DNA of 64,000 nucleotides from Paguma larvata (GCA_030068075.1 CM057826.1:108293746-108357745), one strand, 5' to 3'; positions 11,001-22,755 are shown, numbered from the stretch's first letter. Notes: a model not told the origin generated them from the letters alone. Translations and numbers: made by a program.

Positions 11001-11734
11001 AAAACGCTAGGTCCACTCAAAATAATGATAGAATCATAAAGGAAGCAGAAGCAGCTTCTTTCATTGCAAGGACAAGGCCCCAGGGAAGGCACTCTACTGC
11101 TTTAAAATTATCAATAAGCTTCCATATGGTTCTACTTACAGCTTTGTTAACCACAAGGTGGAGAAACAAAATTATATGTTTGTATAAATTGTGTTTAGCA
11201 CTCAAGTAAACTTCAAAAATCAATGCAAAACTAGTAGGGCAGGATTATGATCTCCTAAGCTACCATAGATTTACTTAGGGTTCTCTTGAATTCAGGGTCC
11301 CCTGAGTTAAATTTTTACAAGGCTTCCAATTCCCGTGAAGTGACCCACAGAAACAGGGTAAGAAAGGGAGAATCAGGGTCAGGGAAAAAGTGGTTCCCCA
11401 CCCCACATTCTGAAATTGCTAATAATCCGTGGGGATTCTGATGTATCTGCCCTGAACCAGTTTAAAAGACTAAGAAATATTCTTGTGGTAAACCACAAGC
11501 CAGATATTTCCCTGTGACCAAAACCTAAACCACCAGCCTTCTTCTTAAGCCCCAGCACAGTAGTTTCCCTCCAATGAAACCAGGCAATTCACTAACCTAC
11601 TCAAACCAGCCCTTTATCATATAGAAACTCCAAAGCCTCAAGAAACAGAAACTTAAGGGTTTTAATCTTCAACTTTTCTACCATGTGAGCCACTGTCAAC
11701 TAGACATAACTCAGTTCCATGTACCTTACTACAG
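8008..11734. other. 3.7 kb of unassigned, possibly unique DNA
   Basis: No repeat family or coding signature was recognised across this interval. Short frames (such as 8739-9041 minus and 10362-10565 plus) lack recognisable domains. A G-rich tract at 8972-9003 is listed separately. As one of the longest repeat-free intervals in the window, it is where conserved non-coding elements would be easiest to detect by cross-species alignment. Confidence 0.4.
8972..9003 (+). other. Candidate G-quadruplex tract
   Basis: The plus strand holds four runs of at least three G separated by loops of 1, 4 and 7 bases (GGGGG-T-GGGGGG-TGCA-GGGG-TTAAAAA-GGG), which fits the usual G4 pattern. It is isolated in AT-rich DNA with no CpG island or gene start nearby. 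Confidence 0.6.
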
Positions 11735-11850
11735 GACAACTCAAAGTGGGGTCCATGGACTGGTACCAGTCTGAGAACTATTATCAGTCCACCAAGAGAA
11801 GCATTTGAAAACTGTAATTGCAATTTGACTTAATTAATTTTGTATCTGTT
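11735..11850. mobile_element. hAT-like (MER-type) DNA transposon fragment
   Basis: 'TCAAAGTGGGGTCCATGGAC', 'TGGTACCAGTCTGAGAAC' and 'CAGTCCACCAAGAGAA' resemble non-autonomous hAT elements that begin 'cagtggttctcaaagtgtggtcc'. It is cut by the SINE that follows. Assignment is tentative. Confidence 0.4.
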
Positions 11851-11856
11851 TATTCT

Positions 11857-12067
11857 TTTTTTAAGTTTATTTATTTTGAGAGAGAGTGAGTGAGTGAGTG
11901 TATGCAGGAGGGGCAGAGAAAGAGGGAGAGAGAGAGGAAATCCCAAGCAGGCTCCACTCTCTCAGCACAGAGCCCAGTGTGGGGTTCATACTCACAAACT
12001 ACGAGATCATGACCTGAGCTGAGCTCAAGAGTTGGACACTTAACCCACTGAGCCACCCAGGTGCTCC
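11857..12067 (-). mobile_element. Felid SINE (SINEC_Fc type)
   Basis: A complete minus-strand copy whose head ends at 12067 and whose A-tail is the T-rich start at 11857-11875. A perfect 16-bp TSD, TGTATCTGTTTATTCT, lies at 11841-11856 and 12068-12083. It has GAGT repeats in the CT-rich zone. A 61-codon minus frame (11871-12056) is SINE sequence. Confidence 0.93.
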
Positions 12068-12083
12068 TGTATCTGTTTATTCT

Positions 12084-15000
12084 AATAAAAAATTGGGGCT
12101 TCTACTTTATGTCTTTCATTTTTTCTTTTGATAATTCATTTTCTTGTATTTTACAAAGTTAGCAGTCTACAATGGATCTGGAAGTTAAAAAGGAAAGGTC
12201 TTTATTTACCATGGTTAATTTGAAAAATATCACTGTAGAAGATTTTGTTTTTGCCTTAGTCCTGAGGAAAAGCTTTTGATACGGGCAAATTCATAAAGTA
12301 TTGCACTTCCCCAAATTCTTTCAGTATGTGCTTATGTTTGGTGTTAGTTGATAGCTTATGGACTTTGCTCCCTGAATCTGTCCCAGTCTTCTAAGAAACA
12401 GACAATAACACAGAATGAGAGTTAAAAGAGATTTACTAGGGTAATGCCGATGAGGAAAAACGGGGGAGGGGAAGATAACGGAGACTGGAAGAGCATCAAA
12501 GTGTAACGCAGGTCTGACCCCTGTGAAGGAAAGGAGGAAGGAAGAAAGGATGGAGAAAGAAAGGAAGAGAAGAAGGTCTTAGATTGCAGCACATTTCTAA
12601 GAAAGTTCATCAAGGCTAGCATGGAGTCCCCTTGAACAAACATCACCTCTCAAAAATTATCCCTCAAAACTGGGCCTACCTTAGTGACATATATATTATA
12701 TATAGCATATATAACAACAAAATGATGAATTTCAAAGCAGAGTAGATGAAGCAGTTATTCAACTACATTTCCTGCAGTACGAGACCTGAATGACACATAC
12801 ACAAAGCCACAGCATTCCTCCTTATTCTGCTGAGGGGAAGCAACTTCTTTTTCATATGTAAGTTGAGGAGCGGTGCAGAGATTAATGCTCCTGGTCCCCC
12901 TCTCCCCTGCTCATTCACTCCTCTGAACTTCACTCCTGACCAAGGAAAGTCTGACGTTTGCTGAGCTGTGTTAACCCATGGATAAGATCACAGCATTATA
13001 AAAGGAAAGGTGGGTTATTTCTTGTTTTCTAAGCATTTAGATTTTGTGGAACAGGCAATAATTGTCCCTTCAGCTAGCTAGATAACTGTTGGATTTGAAA
13101 ACTCAACTCTCTGTCTTAGATTTAAGATAAGAAATAGCTTCATTCCATAGTTCAGCTTTACGAAGAATGTTCTCACTTAGAGGATTTTGGAGAACTTACT
13201 TAATTCATAAGTAAATTTAATTCTATGTTTTTAATCTTTAATTACATGTTTCTTTCTATTTGTCCTTTGAGTAGAGCTCAGAAGGGAGATTGGCGATACT
13301 TAATTTCCAATGTAGGGATGAATGTGAGCTAACTTTTCGAAAATAATTGCATTATCCTAGATAGAATGCACTAGCCTGTAGGGTACTCATATGCTCCTTA
13401 GAATTTAACACAATGGCTTTATATAGGACTAACTCCTCAATAAATATCCACTGGTGGCAGACCTTGTCATTGAAATAAAAGTATCAACCACTACTCCACA
13501 AAGAACCATGTTTTCGGTTGAAGATAGATATTTATAATCAAACACTTCAGAAGCTTTAAAAAACAATAGAACCACTTTGGGCTTCTTAAGAAAGTAAGGT
13601 GAATGCTTAGGTGAGATGCTCTTAATGGAGGTCTCTTTATAAATGCAAGTCTCTGAAAGACCACTCAACTAGGAAACAACAAGAAAGTTTAGTTGGTAAG
13701 AATGGTCATTTCATCGTGAGATACTAGGAATAACTTAATTAAGAATTTTACGAAGAGAGCTAAACGTACAGAAAGCTCAATGAGATGGCCCAGAGTAATA
13801 ATGTTTTTCACAACTGGTAAAATTGGAAGTTTGACTTCACTATTTTCTATCTACAGAAGAAGATGGTAGACAGAAAAACATAAATAGGAACTCAGGCATT
13901 GACTTACCATGGAAAAACTTAAATTAATCCATGGTTGTTGTTTTGTCTCCGGAGTAATTGTCTTCTTCTGACAGTCATTAAATAACAAAGAAAATCTGCT
14001 TATGCTATTAAAACTGTAATAAACATATTGAATCTCAAGAACATAAGCCTGGAACACATTTTATTAAGTGACAGAAGCATTGTGAATAGTGTACAAAAGT
14101 GTCAGGCATAGTCCAAATAGCATTTCCACCAACATTAAAGAGAATATCCAGGAAGCACTTTGAAAAGAGCTTTCAAAGTCATCTGAAATCAGTCTTTAAA
14201 GAAAATTATCCTGGAAAATGGAGTGAAGCCAAAGCCATTTTTCTTCCTCTGCTTAGGGATGATGCAGTGTTTTCCAGAGGACAAGCAGAATATTACCCAA
14301 ATCAATTGAACATTTATCATTGAAAAGTACATCTTTGTGTGGCTACAGGTCCAACTGTATAAAAAGCAAAAATATTGTTCCTTTTTTTATCAGATCTCCT
14401 AAAAGCAAAATGTTCTCATGAATTCTAAATCAGTAAGAGAGTTCCTTTAATGACCAGCAATTCACCCAAAAACCTATATTTTCTTGGGCTAATTAAGATA
14501 ATTGCCTAGTAAATCATCCACCCTCCAAAGAGATATTTTGTTTGCATAAATGAATTACTGTTCATATACAGAGGCTCATTAAATCCTATGACCCAGAATT
14601 ATAAGCAACAAAGGCAAAGCCGGCACAATTAGTTGAGGATTATAAAATGTGAACTTTTTGAGGGGGGCTTGACTCCACTTAAAAGTGACCACAAAGGCCT
14701 ACTCTTGTGACATGGCTCAGATCAAGTCTGTCTTCCACAGCGCTCTCCTCCCAAGATACACTGAAGAAAGAATGAAACTGAGTCCTCCTCTGATGTCCCA
14801 ATCAGATCATGTGTTCATATGGGTTTATTTGATCAAAGAAAAACATACAGTACCTATCTACATTGCAATGGCTATGCAAAGTTACATCTGCTAATAATAA
14901 AGGAAATTATTAAAGTGCTTCACACTTTGTACTCTTGGAATGGTGCTTTACATGGAATCAAGGCTCATCATAAATGAGTTCATGTACAAGTCGGCTTTAT

Positions 15001-15340
15001 GGGCTACCATTTGTGGGCATGTTGTGGTTTCACATGCAACATAGATTCAAATTTAATCTTTAAACTCTGCCAACAAATTAGGAAAAGTTGTACACAGGAT
15101 GTTTCTGTAACTATCACTTTATCTTCCCAATTATATCATTTTCCTTTTGTGTGCTCTAAAGAATCACAAAAGTTAAGGTTACTTTCTCGAGTGATTTTCC
15201 ATCTAAAGTGGTTTATGATTACAGGCAGATAACTAATTTAATATGAGCTCTCCATTGGGAGATTTCTGTGTTAGCCATTTGCCAAACTTTAAGCTACAAA
15301 GGAAAAGAGGTTAAGAAGCTAAACAAAAGTCACTTAAAAG
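12084..15340. other. Unassigned stretch, purine-rich patch
   Basis: No gene was recognised. A GA-rich low-complexity patch lies at about 12515-12575, and 12360-12660 has the look of an old interspersed repeat I cannot name. AT-rich runs lie at 12685-12715. Small frames (13429-13668 minus, 14099-14323 plus) lack family features. Confidence 0.4.
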
Positions 15341-15346
15341 CAGAGT

Positions 15347-16690
15347 AGAAATCCTCAGTAAAATTTTAGGAACTCAAATACAGCAATATATAAAAAAGAA
15401 TAATACATGACAGCAAGTGGGATTTATTTTACATGTACAAAGGAGGTGTGATATTTGAAAATCAGTCATTGTTATCTATTACATTAATAAACCAAAGAAG
15501 AAAAATCATATGATCATATCAATTGATTCAGAAAAAGCATTTGATAAAATTAAACACTTATTCATTATAAAAGTTTTCAGTACACCAAAGCGAGAAGAAT
15601 TTCCTTAATTTTATAAAGACCATCTACAAAAAATCCCATAGCTACCATCAAGGATAACAGCATTTTTTTACTGCTTCCCCTCTGAGATCAGGAATAAGAC
15701 AAGGATGTCTGCCTTTACCACTCTTATTGAGCATATTACTGTCAGTCCTAGTCACTGCAATAAGGCAAGAAAAATCAATTAAAAGCTTCCCTATTGGTAA
15801 AGAAGAAATAAAATTGTCTCTATTTACAGATGACATGATTGGCTATGTAAACAATTCCTAGGAATATAAAAAAAAATATCCCATGACTAATAAGTGGGTT
15901 CAGCAGGGTCAAAGATCGACACATAAAAATTAACTTTACTACTGTGTATTGGCAATAAAAGTGGAAACCAAAGTCAAAAACATAAACCATTTACAAATAC
16001 TCCAAAGAAAATAAAATTGTTAGGCATCAACTTAAAACATGTATGGAACATAGATTATGATAATCACAGAATGTGGATTAAAGATCTCAATACTTGGAGA
16101 AATACACTATGTTCCTAGATTGGAAGTTTCAACATAGTAAAGATATCGATTCTCCCTAAACTGTTCTATACAATTTAGAAATTATTTAATACAATTTCTA
16201 TCAAAATCTTTGTAAGATGTTTTGCATAAACATGCAAGTTTATTCTGAAACATATGCCAAAATAGAAAGAACTTAAAATAGCCGAAATAATTTTGTACAA
16301 AGAAAAATAAAGTGGGAATGAACACTTAAGTTTACTGTATAGCTACTGTAATCAAGACAATATGGAACTAGTGGAAGGAAAGATTAATAGTTCAGTGGAA
16401 CAGAAGAGAGAAATCAGAATTATATCCAAGTGAATATGCTCAATTAATTTACAACCAAGGTACAAATAAATCGTTAACCTTTTCAATAAATGGTACTAAA
16501 ATAATTAGACATTTATAGTGAAAACCATGAAACTTTACACCTCATACAAAAAAAAATAGCTCAGAATGGATCATGGACTTAAATGTAAAACATAAAACTA
16601 CAGAAATACTAGGAAAAATATCACCAATTTTTATGACCCCTTAGGACTAGATAAAGAGTCCTTAGACTTGACACCAAAACTCACATACAC
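15347..16690 (+). mobile_element. Degenerate L1 ORF2 fragment (reverse transcriptase region)
   Basis: About 1.3 kb matches the middle of L1 ORF2 in the plus direction. Landmarks are 'TATGATCATATCAATTGATT' followed by 'CAGAAAAAGCATTTGATAAA' (an [14 protein letters not shown] motif), 'AGATCAGGAATAAGACAAGG' (RSGIRQG-like) and 'TTTACAGATGACATGAT' (FTDDM, the position of the catalytic FADD/YADD box). Numerous stops and frameshifts make it dead. In active L1s this protein nicks DNA and copies L1 RNA. Both the 5' part and the 3' UTR are missing, so it was truncated or later fragmented. Confidence 0.85.
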
Positions 16691-17084
16691 ATATATACAC
16701 ACAATATGTTACTTTTATCTCTGGCTGTAGATTTATTCCTTTTTATTATGGCCAAGGGAAAGTGTCTTATAGGTGCAGATCCTTGTGCCCTGAGGGAGAC
16801 TAAATGTTCCTCAAACAATGCTGGTACTGAAGATCTAGCATCTTCAATTTCAAAGCTACCTTAGCCTAAAGCATATGAAAATAAGGTAGAATGAATCAGT
16901 GACAATGATAAAGGTTCATGGATTTTACCACCTTGAGCATTTAAATATGTACATATGAATGAAAGGGTGTCTCAGATCTTCTTGAATCCAGTGGTCCCCA
17001 AACTTTAGGTAACCAAGAAAACCCTCTTATATTTTCAATAATGCACTCTGTGTCAAAAGTTTTGTTTACTAAGGCTAATAATTA

Positions 17085-17545
17085 TGAACTATTGAGGGCT
17101 TACTATGTGCCTATTATCATGATAAGTATTTTATACATGTGATCTCATTTGATATTTAAAAAATTATAAGACAGGCACTGTCAGGGTGCCTGGGTGGCTC
17201 AGTCAGTTAAGCGTCCACTTTTGGCTCAGGTCATGTTGTCACTGTTCTGAGTTTGAGCCCCACATTGGGCTCTGTGCTGACAGCTCAGAGCCTGAAGCCT
17301 ACTTCAGATTCTGTCTCCTTCTCTCTGCCCCTCCCATGTTCGCATTCTGTCTCTCTCTGTCTCTCAAAAATGAATAAGTGTTTGAAAAATTTTAAGAAAA
17401 GAAAATAAGACAGGTATTGTCAATCATGTTTTCATATATGAGAAAACTGAAGCCAACTGAGACTAAATAACCAGAAATCACGCAGCCAGTGGAACTGGGA
17501 TTTAAACTCGGGTCTGGCTGATTTCAAAGTCAAAGCTTTATCCCT
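17085..17545 (-). mobile_element. MIR SINE, split by a felid SINE
   Basis: The outer parts read as a minus-strand MIR: 'GGCTTACTATGTGCC', 'TTTTATACATGTGATCTCAT', then after the SINE 'GAGAAAACTGAAGCC', 'AAATCACGCAGCCAGTGGAA' and 'GGATTTAAACTCGGGTCTGG'. The order and spacing are continuous once the SINE at 17184-17404 and one TSD copy are removed. Confidence 0.8.
17184..17404 (+). mobile_element. Felid SINE inserted in a MIR
   Basis: A full-length plus-strand copy. The flanking 18-bp duplication ATAAGACAGGCACTGTCA / ATAAGACAGGTATTGTCA lies at 17166-17183 and 17405-17422, with two mismatches, so the insertion is not the youngest in the window. A 63-codon frame at 17186-17377 is SINE sequence. 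Confidence 0.92.
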
Positions 17546-17863
17546 CTATACTATACCATGTCCTCATGCTAAAATATATAAACATATATTATTAAATAGA
17601 ACCGTTTGAAATTGCTGTCTTTCTAGATCAAAACTGTCAAATATCCTCAATTTTACATAACTCAACCTGATGATTAATTCCTTCCCTCTACAGTTACCTA
17701 TACTGAGTTGATATTATTCCAGACAAAAGTGAAGGGATTTTCTTTTACTTAGTCTATGTATCCTTGACACAGTTTTTGTTAACAGCTACTATTTCATTTA
17801 GGCTGTTTGAAATATTTAAATAGCTCGGGGACTCCAGTTCTGCACTCAGGTTGGGTACCACTG

Positions 17864-18925
17864 TTCTACCTAACTCCCCAAGCCCTTGTTTTTACAGGTA
17901 GTGTGAACTGAAACCAAGATGATAGACCTAGTGAATGACAGTACAGGATTAGAACCCCTCCTCTGATTCTGCTTATCCAGAGAAAATTCTCCATGATATA
18001 ATAGCATCCAAGTTCTTTTCATTTAAGTAAATATAGTTTACAAATGACAAATAATTCCTGAGGCAACTGTTTGCTCAAATAGCTGTAGACACACAAGGTA
18101 TGTACAGTCTCTAGAACTCTGAGTTTTCTTAGCTCTTTTCCAACTTTATTAACAAAGTGGGACATAGAACAGAATACTTGCCTATTTTTATTTAGATGAA
18201 GTGAGAACAATATTTCACAGTGCATATTTCTTCATAATTGTAGCTCATTTTCTCATTCATTAAATGCAAAATTTTCAAAAAGCCAGCAAGCTGAGAAACG
18301 AGGAAGATAGTGAATTTAAAAGGAACTATTAATTGAACATCACCTAAGGTAGGAGTACAGATGGACTGGGGGTGGAGCAGCTTCCTTGCTGCTTTCGGTA
18401 AAGTTGCAAAAGATGCACGAGGCTCCCTTGCCTTTTGTGGATTTTTTTTTGCAGGAGTCATCTGTTTGGTGTGAAGTCTACTGTGAAATGTGATTCAGGA
18501 GCAAGAAGATGCCCATTATAGATTGCCTGGAATACCAAGTTTACCTCATGAGAACTTTGGAAGGTATTTTCAGTAAATAGGAGAGATAGCAGTGGTAGCT
18601 GGAAAGAAATGATAGCACCAAATTTTATGACATAGAGTACCACAGTTTATTAATGGTCACATTTCTAACATTTACAATAACTATTTTACTTGGGTATTAA
18701 TAGGTCAAATATCTGGCTTCCTCCAGGGGTTAGTCACCCATTTACAAAAGCTCCTAATCTTTTTGCAGCTATTGACCTATCAATCATAGAGCACTTCAAA
18801 GCTAAATCTGGCATTTGAGCAAGCCAGGCAGAACTCATGATTCAGAGTCTCTTCTCCCTGCCCTCTGGAATTAGTGTATTTTGAGGATTATACTATAATG
18901 TCTTATGTTTTTATCACACCTTTCT
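17864..18925. other. Unassigned stretch, no gene seen
   Basis: AT-rich with overlapping short minus frames (18019-18225, 18192-18461, 18458-18643) that show no recognisable motifs. No repeat was named. Confidence 0.4.
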
Positions 18926-19160
18926 GGGGAGCACTGCAAAGAGCTTATAGACTTTTACTCTAATCCTCACAAATAGTTCCAAGAATAAAGTAAGTAAGGG
19001 ACTGGAATTGTTCTCCTGTTTTTCTCTGAGAAGACAAGGCTCTGGAGGAAAAATTTATCCATCTGTAGCTGAGTAAAAGTCTTCCAGTGAGGAGAGCAGC
19101 TGGTCCAATGGCAATAACCAGGCAATAACCAGAGTTCCAGTCCTGTCTGTGGCCCCATAC
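18926..19160 (-). mobile_element. Possible MIR, heavily decayed
   Basis: 'TTTTACTCTAATCCTCACAA', 'CTGTTTTTCTCTGAGAAGAC' and 'AACCAGAGTTCCAGTCCTG' follow the minus-strand MIR order (cf. 'ttaatcctcacaac ... ttttacagatgagg ... gggattcgaaccc') but are weak. I am not sure of it. Confidence 0.35.
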
Positions 19161-19959
19161 CTCTCCATAACCAGACATTAGTCCCCAATTGTCTCCTTTT
19201 CTTCAGCTGTATAGAGTTAGGGTTTTCTGTCAAATAGAACAGACCACTAATATTTATGGGCCTAGAGCACAAGTATAAATGGACACCCCTAGAAGCTCTA
19301 TTCTTCCTACTCTCCCAGTGCTACATATGAAAGTTAAAGTGGGATTTACTTCATGGTTAATTTAATCAAAATCCACTTCTATATGTGTTTGTTTACTCGG
19401 CATTATTTTTGTCCTTAAGGAATTGTGGGAGAAGGCAAGAGATTTGAAAGGGACCAAAAACAAAAGGTCCCCTTTACAATCAAAGCTCAAACAAAAGGTA
19501 AAACATTTCTGTTGTTACAGTTGAAGCAAAGAGCAACATATGTTCTCTCTATCTTCACAGAGCTTCTAGCAGAGACATTCTTTAGAGGACGATGCACTCT
19601 TGGAAATCTTCAAGGATTCCTAATAATGTAGAAATGCCAATGTACCTATTTTCAAAATGCATGGCAATTTTCTGAGTTGTACTGAATAGATAGAGGAGCA
19701 AAATCTATCCTTCCTAGAAGAGGGAAAATGCATGATGTCCAAATGAATTCTGCCCAATCACTTGCTAGCTATTGTATAATGAGATAACAAGACCTGAGAA
19801 GAAATAGTTGGCAGTGCAATCTTAGAAGAGCATGTGTTTGGCTCTCCTGCTCATTTAGCGTCTTAATCTCTTCCCTCCTTAAAAAAAAGGAAGATCTTTT
19901 TAATATCAAAACAAGATGATGGTTCATATTACTGCAACTGAGGGACAAGAGGTTGGTTC
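19161..19959. other. Unassigned stretch, no gene seen
   Basis: No repeat family or coding signature was recognised. One 68-codon plus frame at 19425-19631 has no notable features. Confidence 0.4.
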
Positions 19960-19973
19960 AGAAAGCAAAGGTA

Positions 19974-20134
19974 GGGGGCTCCTGGGTGGCTCAGTCAGTT
20001 AAGCGTACGACTTTGGCTAAGGTCATGATCTCACCGTTCCAGAGTTCAGGCCCCACATCGGACCCGCACTGACAGCCTGGAGCCTGTTTCAGATTTTGTG
20101 TCTCCCTCTCTGTCTGTACCCCTCCCCTGATCAT

Positions 20135-20170
<36 letters not shown>

Positions 20171-20205
20171 AAAAATAAATAAACATTAAAAAAATTTAAA
20201 GAATA
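19974..20205 (+). mobile_element. Felid SINE (SINEC_Fc type)
   Basis: A full plus-strand copy. The head is 'GGGGCTCCTGGGTGGCTCAG', the body has a small deletion before 'GACAGCCTGGAGCC', and it has a CT microsatellite at about 20140-20170 and the tail AAAAATAAATAAACATTAAA. The TSD AGAAAGCAAAGGTA lies at 19960-19973 and (one mismatch) at 20206-20219. It faces the next SINE, 186 bp away. Confidence 0.92.
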
Positions 20206-20391
20206 AGAAAGCAAAAGTAACAAAGCAGTGATTAGCAGTCAAACAAAGAATTGGCAGGGAGAAATGTAGAGCCCTCATCTGTCTTTTGGAGCAGCAGGAA
20301 AAAGATTTCCTAAGGACACAAAATAAGAAAAGTCAGGAAATGCACTTCCTAATTTCAGTATCTACACTATCTTTTTTATACCCTCAAATTT

Positions 20392-20609
20392 TTTTAATAA
20401 TTTTTTTAACGTTTATTTATTTGTGAGACATAGAGACAGAGCGTGAGCAGCAGAAGGAGCAGAGAGAGAGGGAGACACACAATGTGAAGCAGGCTCCAGG
20501 CTCTGAGCTGTCAGCACAGAGCCCGACGCGGGGCTCGAACTCACAGACCGCGAGATCATGACCTGAGCCGAAGTCGGCCGCTCAACCGACTGAGCCACCC
20601 AGGCGCCCC
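20392..20609 (-). mobile_element. Near-consensus, CpG-rich young felid SINE
   Basis: The minus-strand copy has most CpG sites of the family intact: 'GAGCCCGACGCGGGGCTCGA', 'ACAGACCGCGAGATCATG', 'GAGCCGAAGTCGGCCGCTCAA' (in two parts) and 'CCCAGGCGCCCC'. Its 15-bp TSD TATACCCTCAAATTT at 20377-20391 and 20610-20624 is perfect. CpGs decay fast when methylated, so this suggests a recent insertion. Box A and box B of the pol III promoter look intact. It is the best candidate in the window for presence/absence polymorphism. Confidence 0.95.
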
Positions 20610-20624
20610 TATACCCTCAAATTT

Positions 20625-21145
20625 GGACATGCTGCTATAAGATCTAATAGATACTCTTATACAGGGATGCTCTTATAACATTCAATTCATTACTGAATTC
20701 GATAATGTCCCAGGAAATGCTGGATATTTAGTGTTAAAATCCCATGGCTTCTCTTCTTAACAGGATAGTTTATAAATCTGTTTTTTATATCTTAATTGGT
20801 AATTCTTATCTTCCCCAAGAAAAGTAGAACAGGTGCAGAATAAAGCTTTGTCAGATATAGTCAATGTTTAACTATGTCCCAACAGACAGAGTTGCTAACT
20901 TCCTAAATTTGCAACTTGGAAAACAGTAAATTTGATGATAACAGGTAAGAGAGTAGAAAGAAAAGTTACCTCAAAGATTTTCTTCACTGAGCCAAGTGAC
21001 CAGAAGGACAAGGGTCTACCTGGATACCCATGAAATTGGAAAGATGCATACTTTTCCCAGATTTTTACATTTGATTATGGAGGGACTGTCTACTCCTTAG
21101 GAAACCCTAAAGTCATGGGCCATATTGTAATAGCAAGTGATTCAA
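20625..21145. other. Unassigned stretch, no gene seen
   Basis: AT-rich with nothing recognised. Confidence 0.4.
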
Positions 21146-21340
21146 AGATAACAACCGTTAATATTTACTAACTTATTTTTTGTAAGAATCTATGTGCTAG
21201 ATAATTTATACTTTAAACAACTCTGTGAAGAAAGTGCTATCCCTATATTATAGATGAGGAAAATGAGACTCAGGGAATTATGTAATTTTCCAGAATCACA
21301 AAGCTTCATGGAATTAGGATTCAACCTCAAGTCTGAAGTG
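21146..21340 (-). mobile_element. MIR SINE
   Basis: Minus-strand MIR landmarks appear in order: 'TCTATGTGCTAGATAATTTA', 'AACAACTCTGTGAAGAAAG', 'TATAGATGAGGAAAATGAGA', 'CCAGAATCACAAAGCTTC' and 'GGATTCAACCTCAAGTCTG'. Both the core and the tRNA-related part are present. Confidence 0.78.
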
Positions 21341-21639
21341 AATAATTTCTGGGATCATTAAATCATTATTTGGGCATTTGGTCTGCTCTTTCTGTCTGTG
21401 ACAGTTTACTCTGTAGAATTAGTCAAAAAGATCTCAGATCACCTTAGAAACCAACCTGGCAATCTTAGTAAGGTAAACTGATACTAGACGTGCTTATAGA
21501 ATCCAGAACGATTTGTGTTTATCTGTGCCTGTGTCTCTGTGCCCTAGGCTCAGTATCTGAGGGGCTATGATGGTTATCAGTTCTGATGTCAACAACTCCC
21601 ATGAGTCTGCAAAGATGGTCACCAATAAATATTCCCATC

Positions 21640-22085
21640 TCTATAGACACAAGCCAATCGAGAGTTCAAGACTCTTGTTGTGGGTTCGCTAGCTGGTTTC
21701 TGTTGACCAAAAGAATGTGACCAAAGTGATTCATGCTGTTTGAGTTCTAGACCCAGGCCTCAAGAGCCCAGGTGGCTTCTCCTTTCACTCTTGTTTGGAG
21801 CCCAGAGCTACTATGTAATAAAGCCCACTTATTCTAGTGGGCACACCTGTAAAGAGAGATCTTACCCAACAATCAGTATGAATCACCAAATGTGCAAATA
21901 AACCACCTTGTACCACCAAGCCCCAGAAGAATGCAGTCACATGAGTGAGCTCAGTTGGCACCATGTAGAACAGAAAAAACTGATCAGCTGAGCCCAGCCA
22001 ACCCACAAAATTATAATAATTACAGTAATTGGTTTAAGCCACTAAGTTTGTTATGCAGTAAAAAAAGGTAATTGATATAGGTGGG
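21640..22085 (+). mobile_element. MLT1-like ERVL-MaLR LTR
   Basis: The 3' half is clear: 'GAAGAATGCAGTCACATGAG', 'GCTGAGCCCAGCCAACCC', 'TTGGTTTAAGCCACTAAGTT' and 'GTTATGCAGTAAAAAAAGGT' with 'AATTGATATAG' at the end, matching 'tgttttaagccactaagtttggggtaatttgttacgcagcaatagataac' (quoted here only as family knowledge, in lower case and shortened in use). The 5' half is more decayed. A solo LTR with no coding content. The short minus frame at 21785-22006 is incidental. Confidence 0.72.
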
Positions 22086-22755
22086 CCCTCCATGGCTATT
22101 GTTTCAGAATAAGCAACAAAGCTAAATTTTATCTTCCAATAACCAGCTTATAGAATACAAATACTAGGTACTGCAGGTAATAACCAACTGCTAACTGGAG
22201 GTAAGTGGTAAAAGGAAGACCATGCTAGTTTCTCCACATACTCACTCAGCAATGACTAAGACTGGATCATCTAGCTTGCTCAGCAGATGTGCTACAGGCC
22301 CTTTGGATCAATTAATCATTCAGCTCTCTTCTGTAAACCAACATTTTCTTCAGTCCTTTGCATAAAAAAAAGAAAATAAAAAATATCATTTCATAGCTAT
22401 GAATCTCAAATCTTTGTTAAAATAAGCTTGAAATCTAGCTTCATAGAGTCTAACTAGTGAGCCTACCCTTGCCAGCAGTTCTACATTCCACAAATGATGT
22501 ACCAAAAACTTCCATTTCCTTTTATCTATTTCTCTGTAGGAGGAAGAATCTCACTGCCTCCATGAGGAGGAGGAAATGTTCTTCCCCAAGTTCCCAGGAT
22601 GCACCATGAGCAATACCACACTCAACCAGGTGTTTCATTCAAGGACAATATTTGCCCTTAGACCTACTTGGCACTGGAGGTATGTAAGAGTTCCTTCTGA
22701 TTCTCAGTGCCACTTCATTCAGAACCCTCATAAAACTTCTTTCCCCATTAAAATG
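22086..22755. other. Unassigned stretch, no gene seen
   Basis: A consensus-like splice donor motif (GAG|GTAAGT) occurs at about 22198-22206 but no matching acceptor or open frame is apparent. A 108-codon plus frame (22576-22902) begins here but runs into L1 and SINE sequence, so I do not treat it as a gene. Confidence 0.4.

Larger units (their letters stand above)
16989..17863. mobile_element. Possible hAT element termini with later insertions
   Basis: 'CAGTGGTCCCCAAACTTTA' at 16989 and 'TCAGGTTGGGTACCACTG' ending at 17863 are near reverse complements in the style of hAT (MER/Charlie) ends. No matching 8-bp duplication is visible outside them (CTTGAATC vs TTCTACCT), and a MIR and a SINE lie between. 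They may be two separate fragments. Confidence 0.3.

Noticed and set aside
20392..20609. tRNA gene call from intact box A and box B
   Set aside because: The boxes belong to a tRNA-Lys-derived SINE. The cloverleaf is not maintained and the body is the SINE tail.
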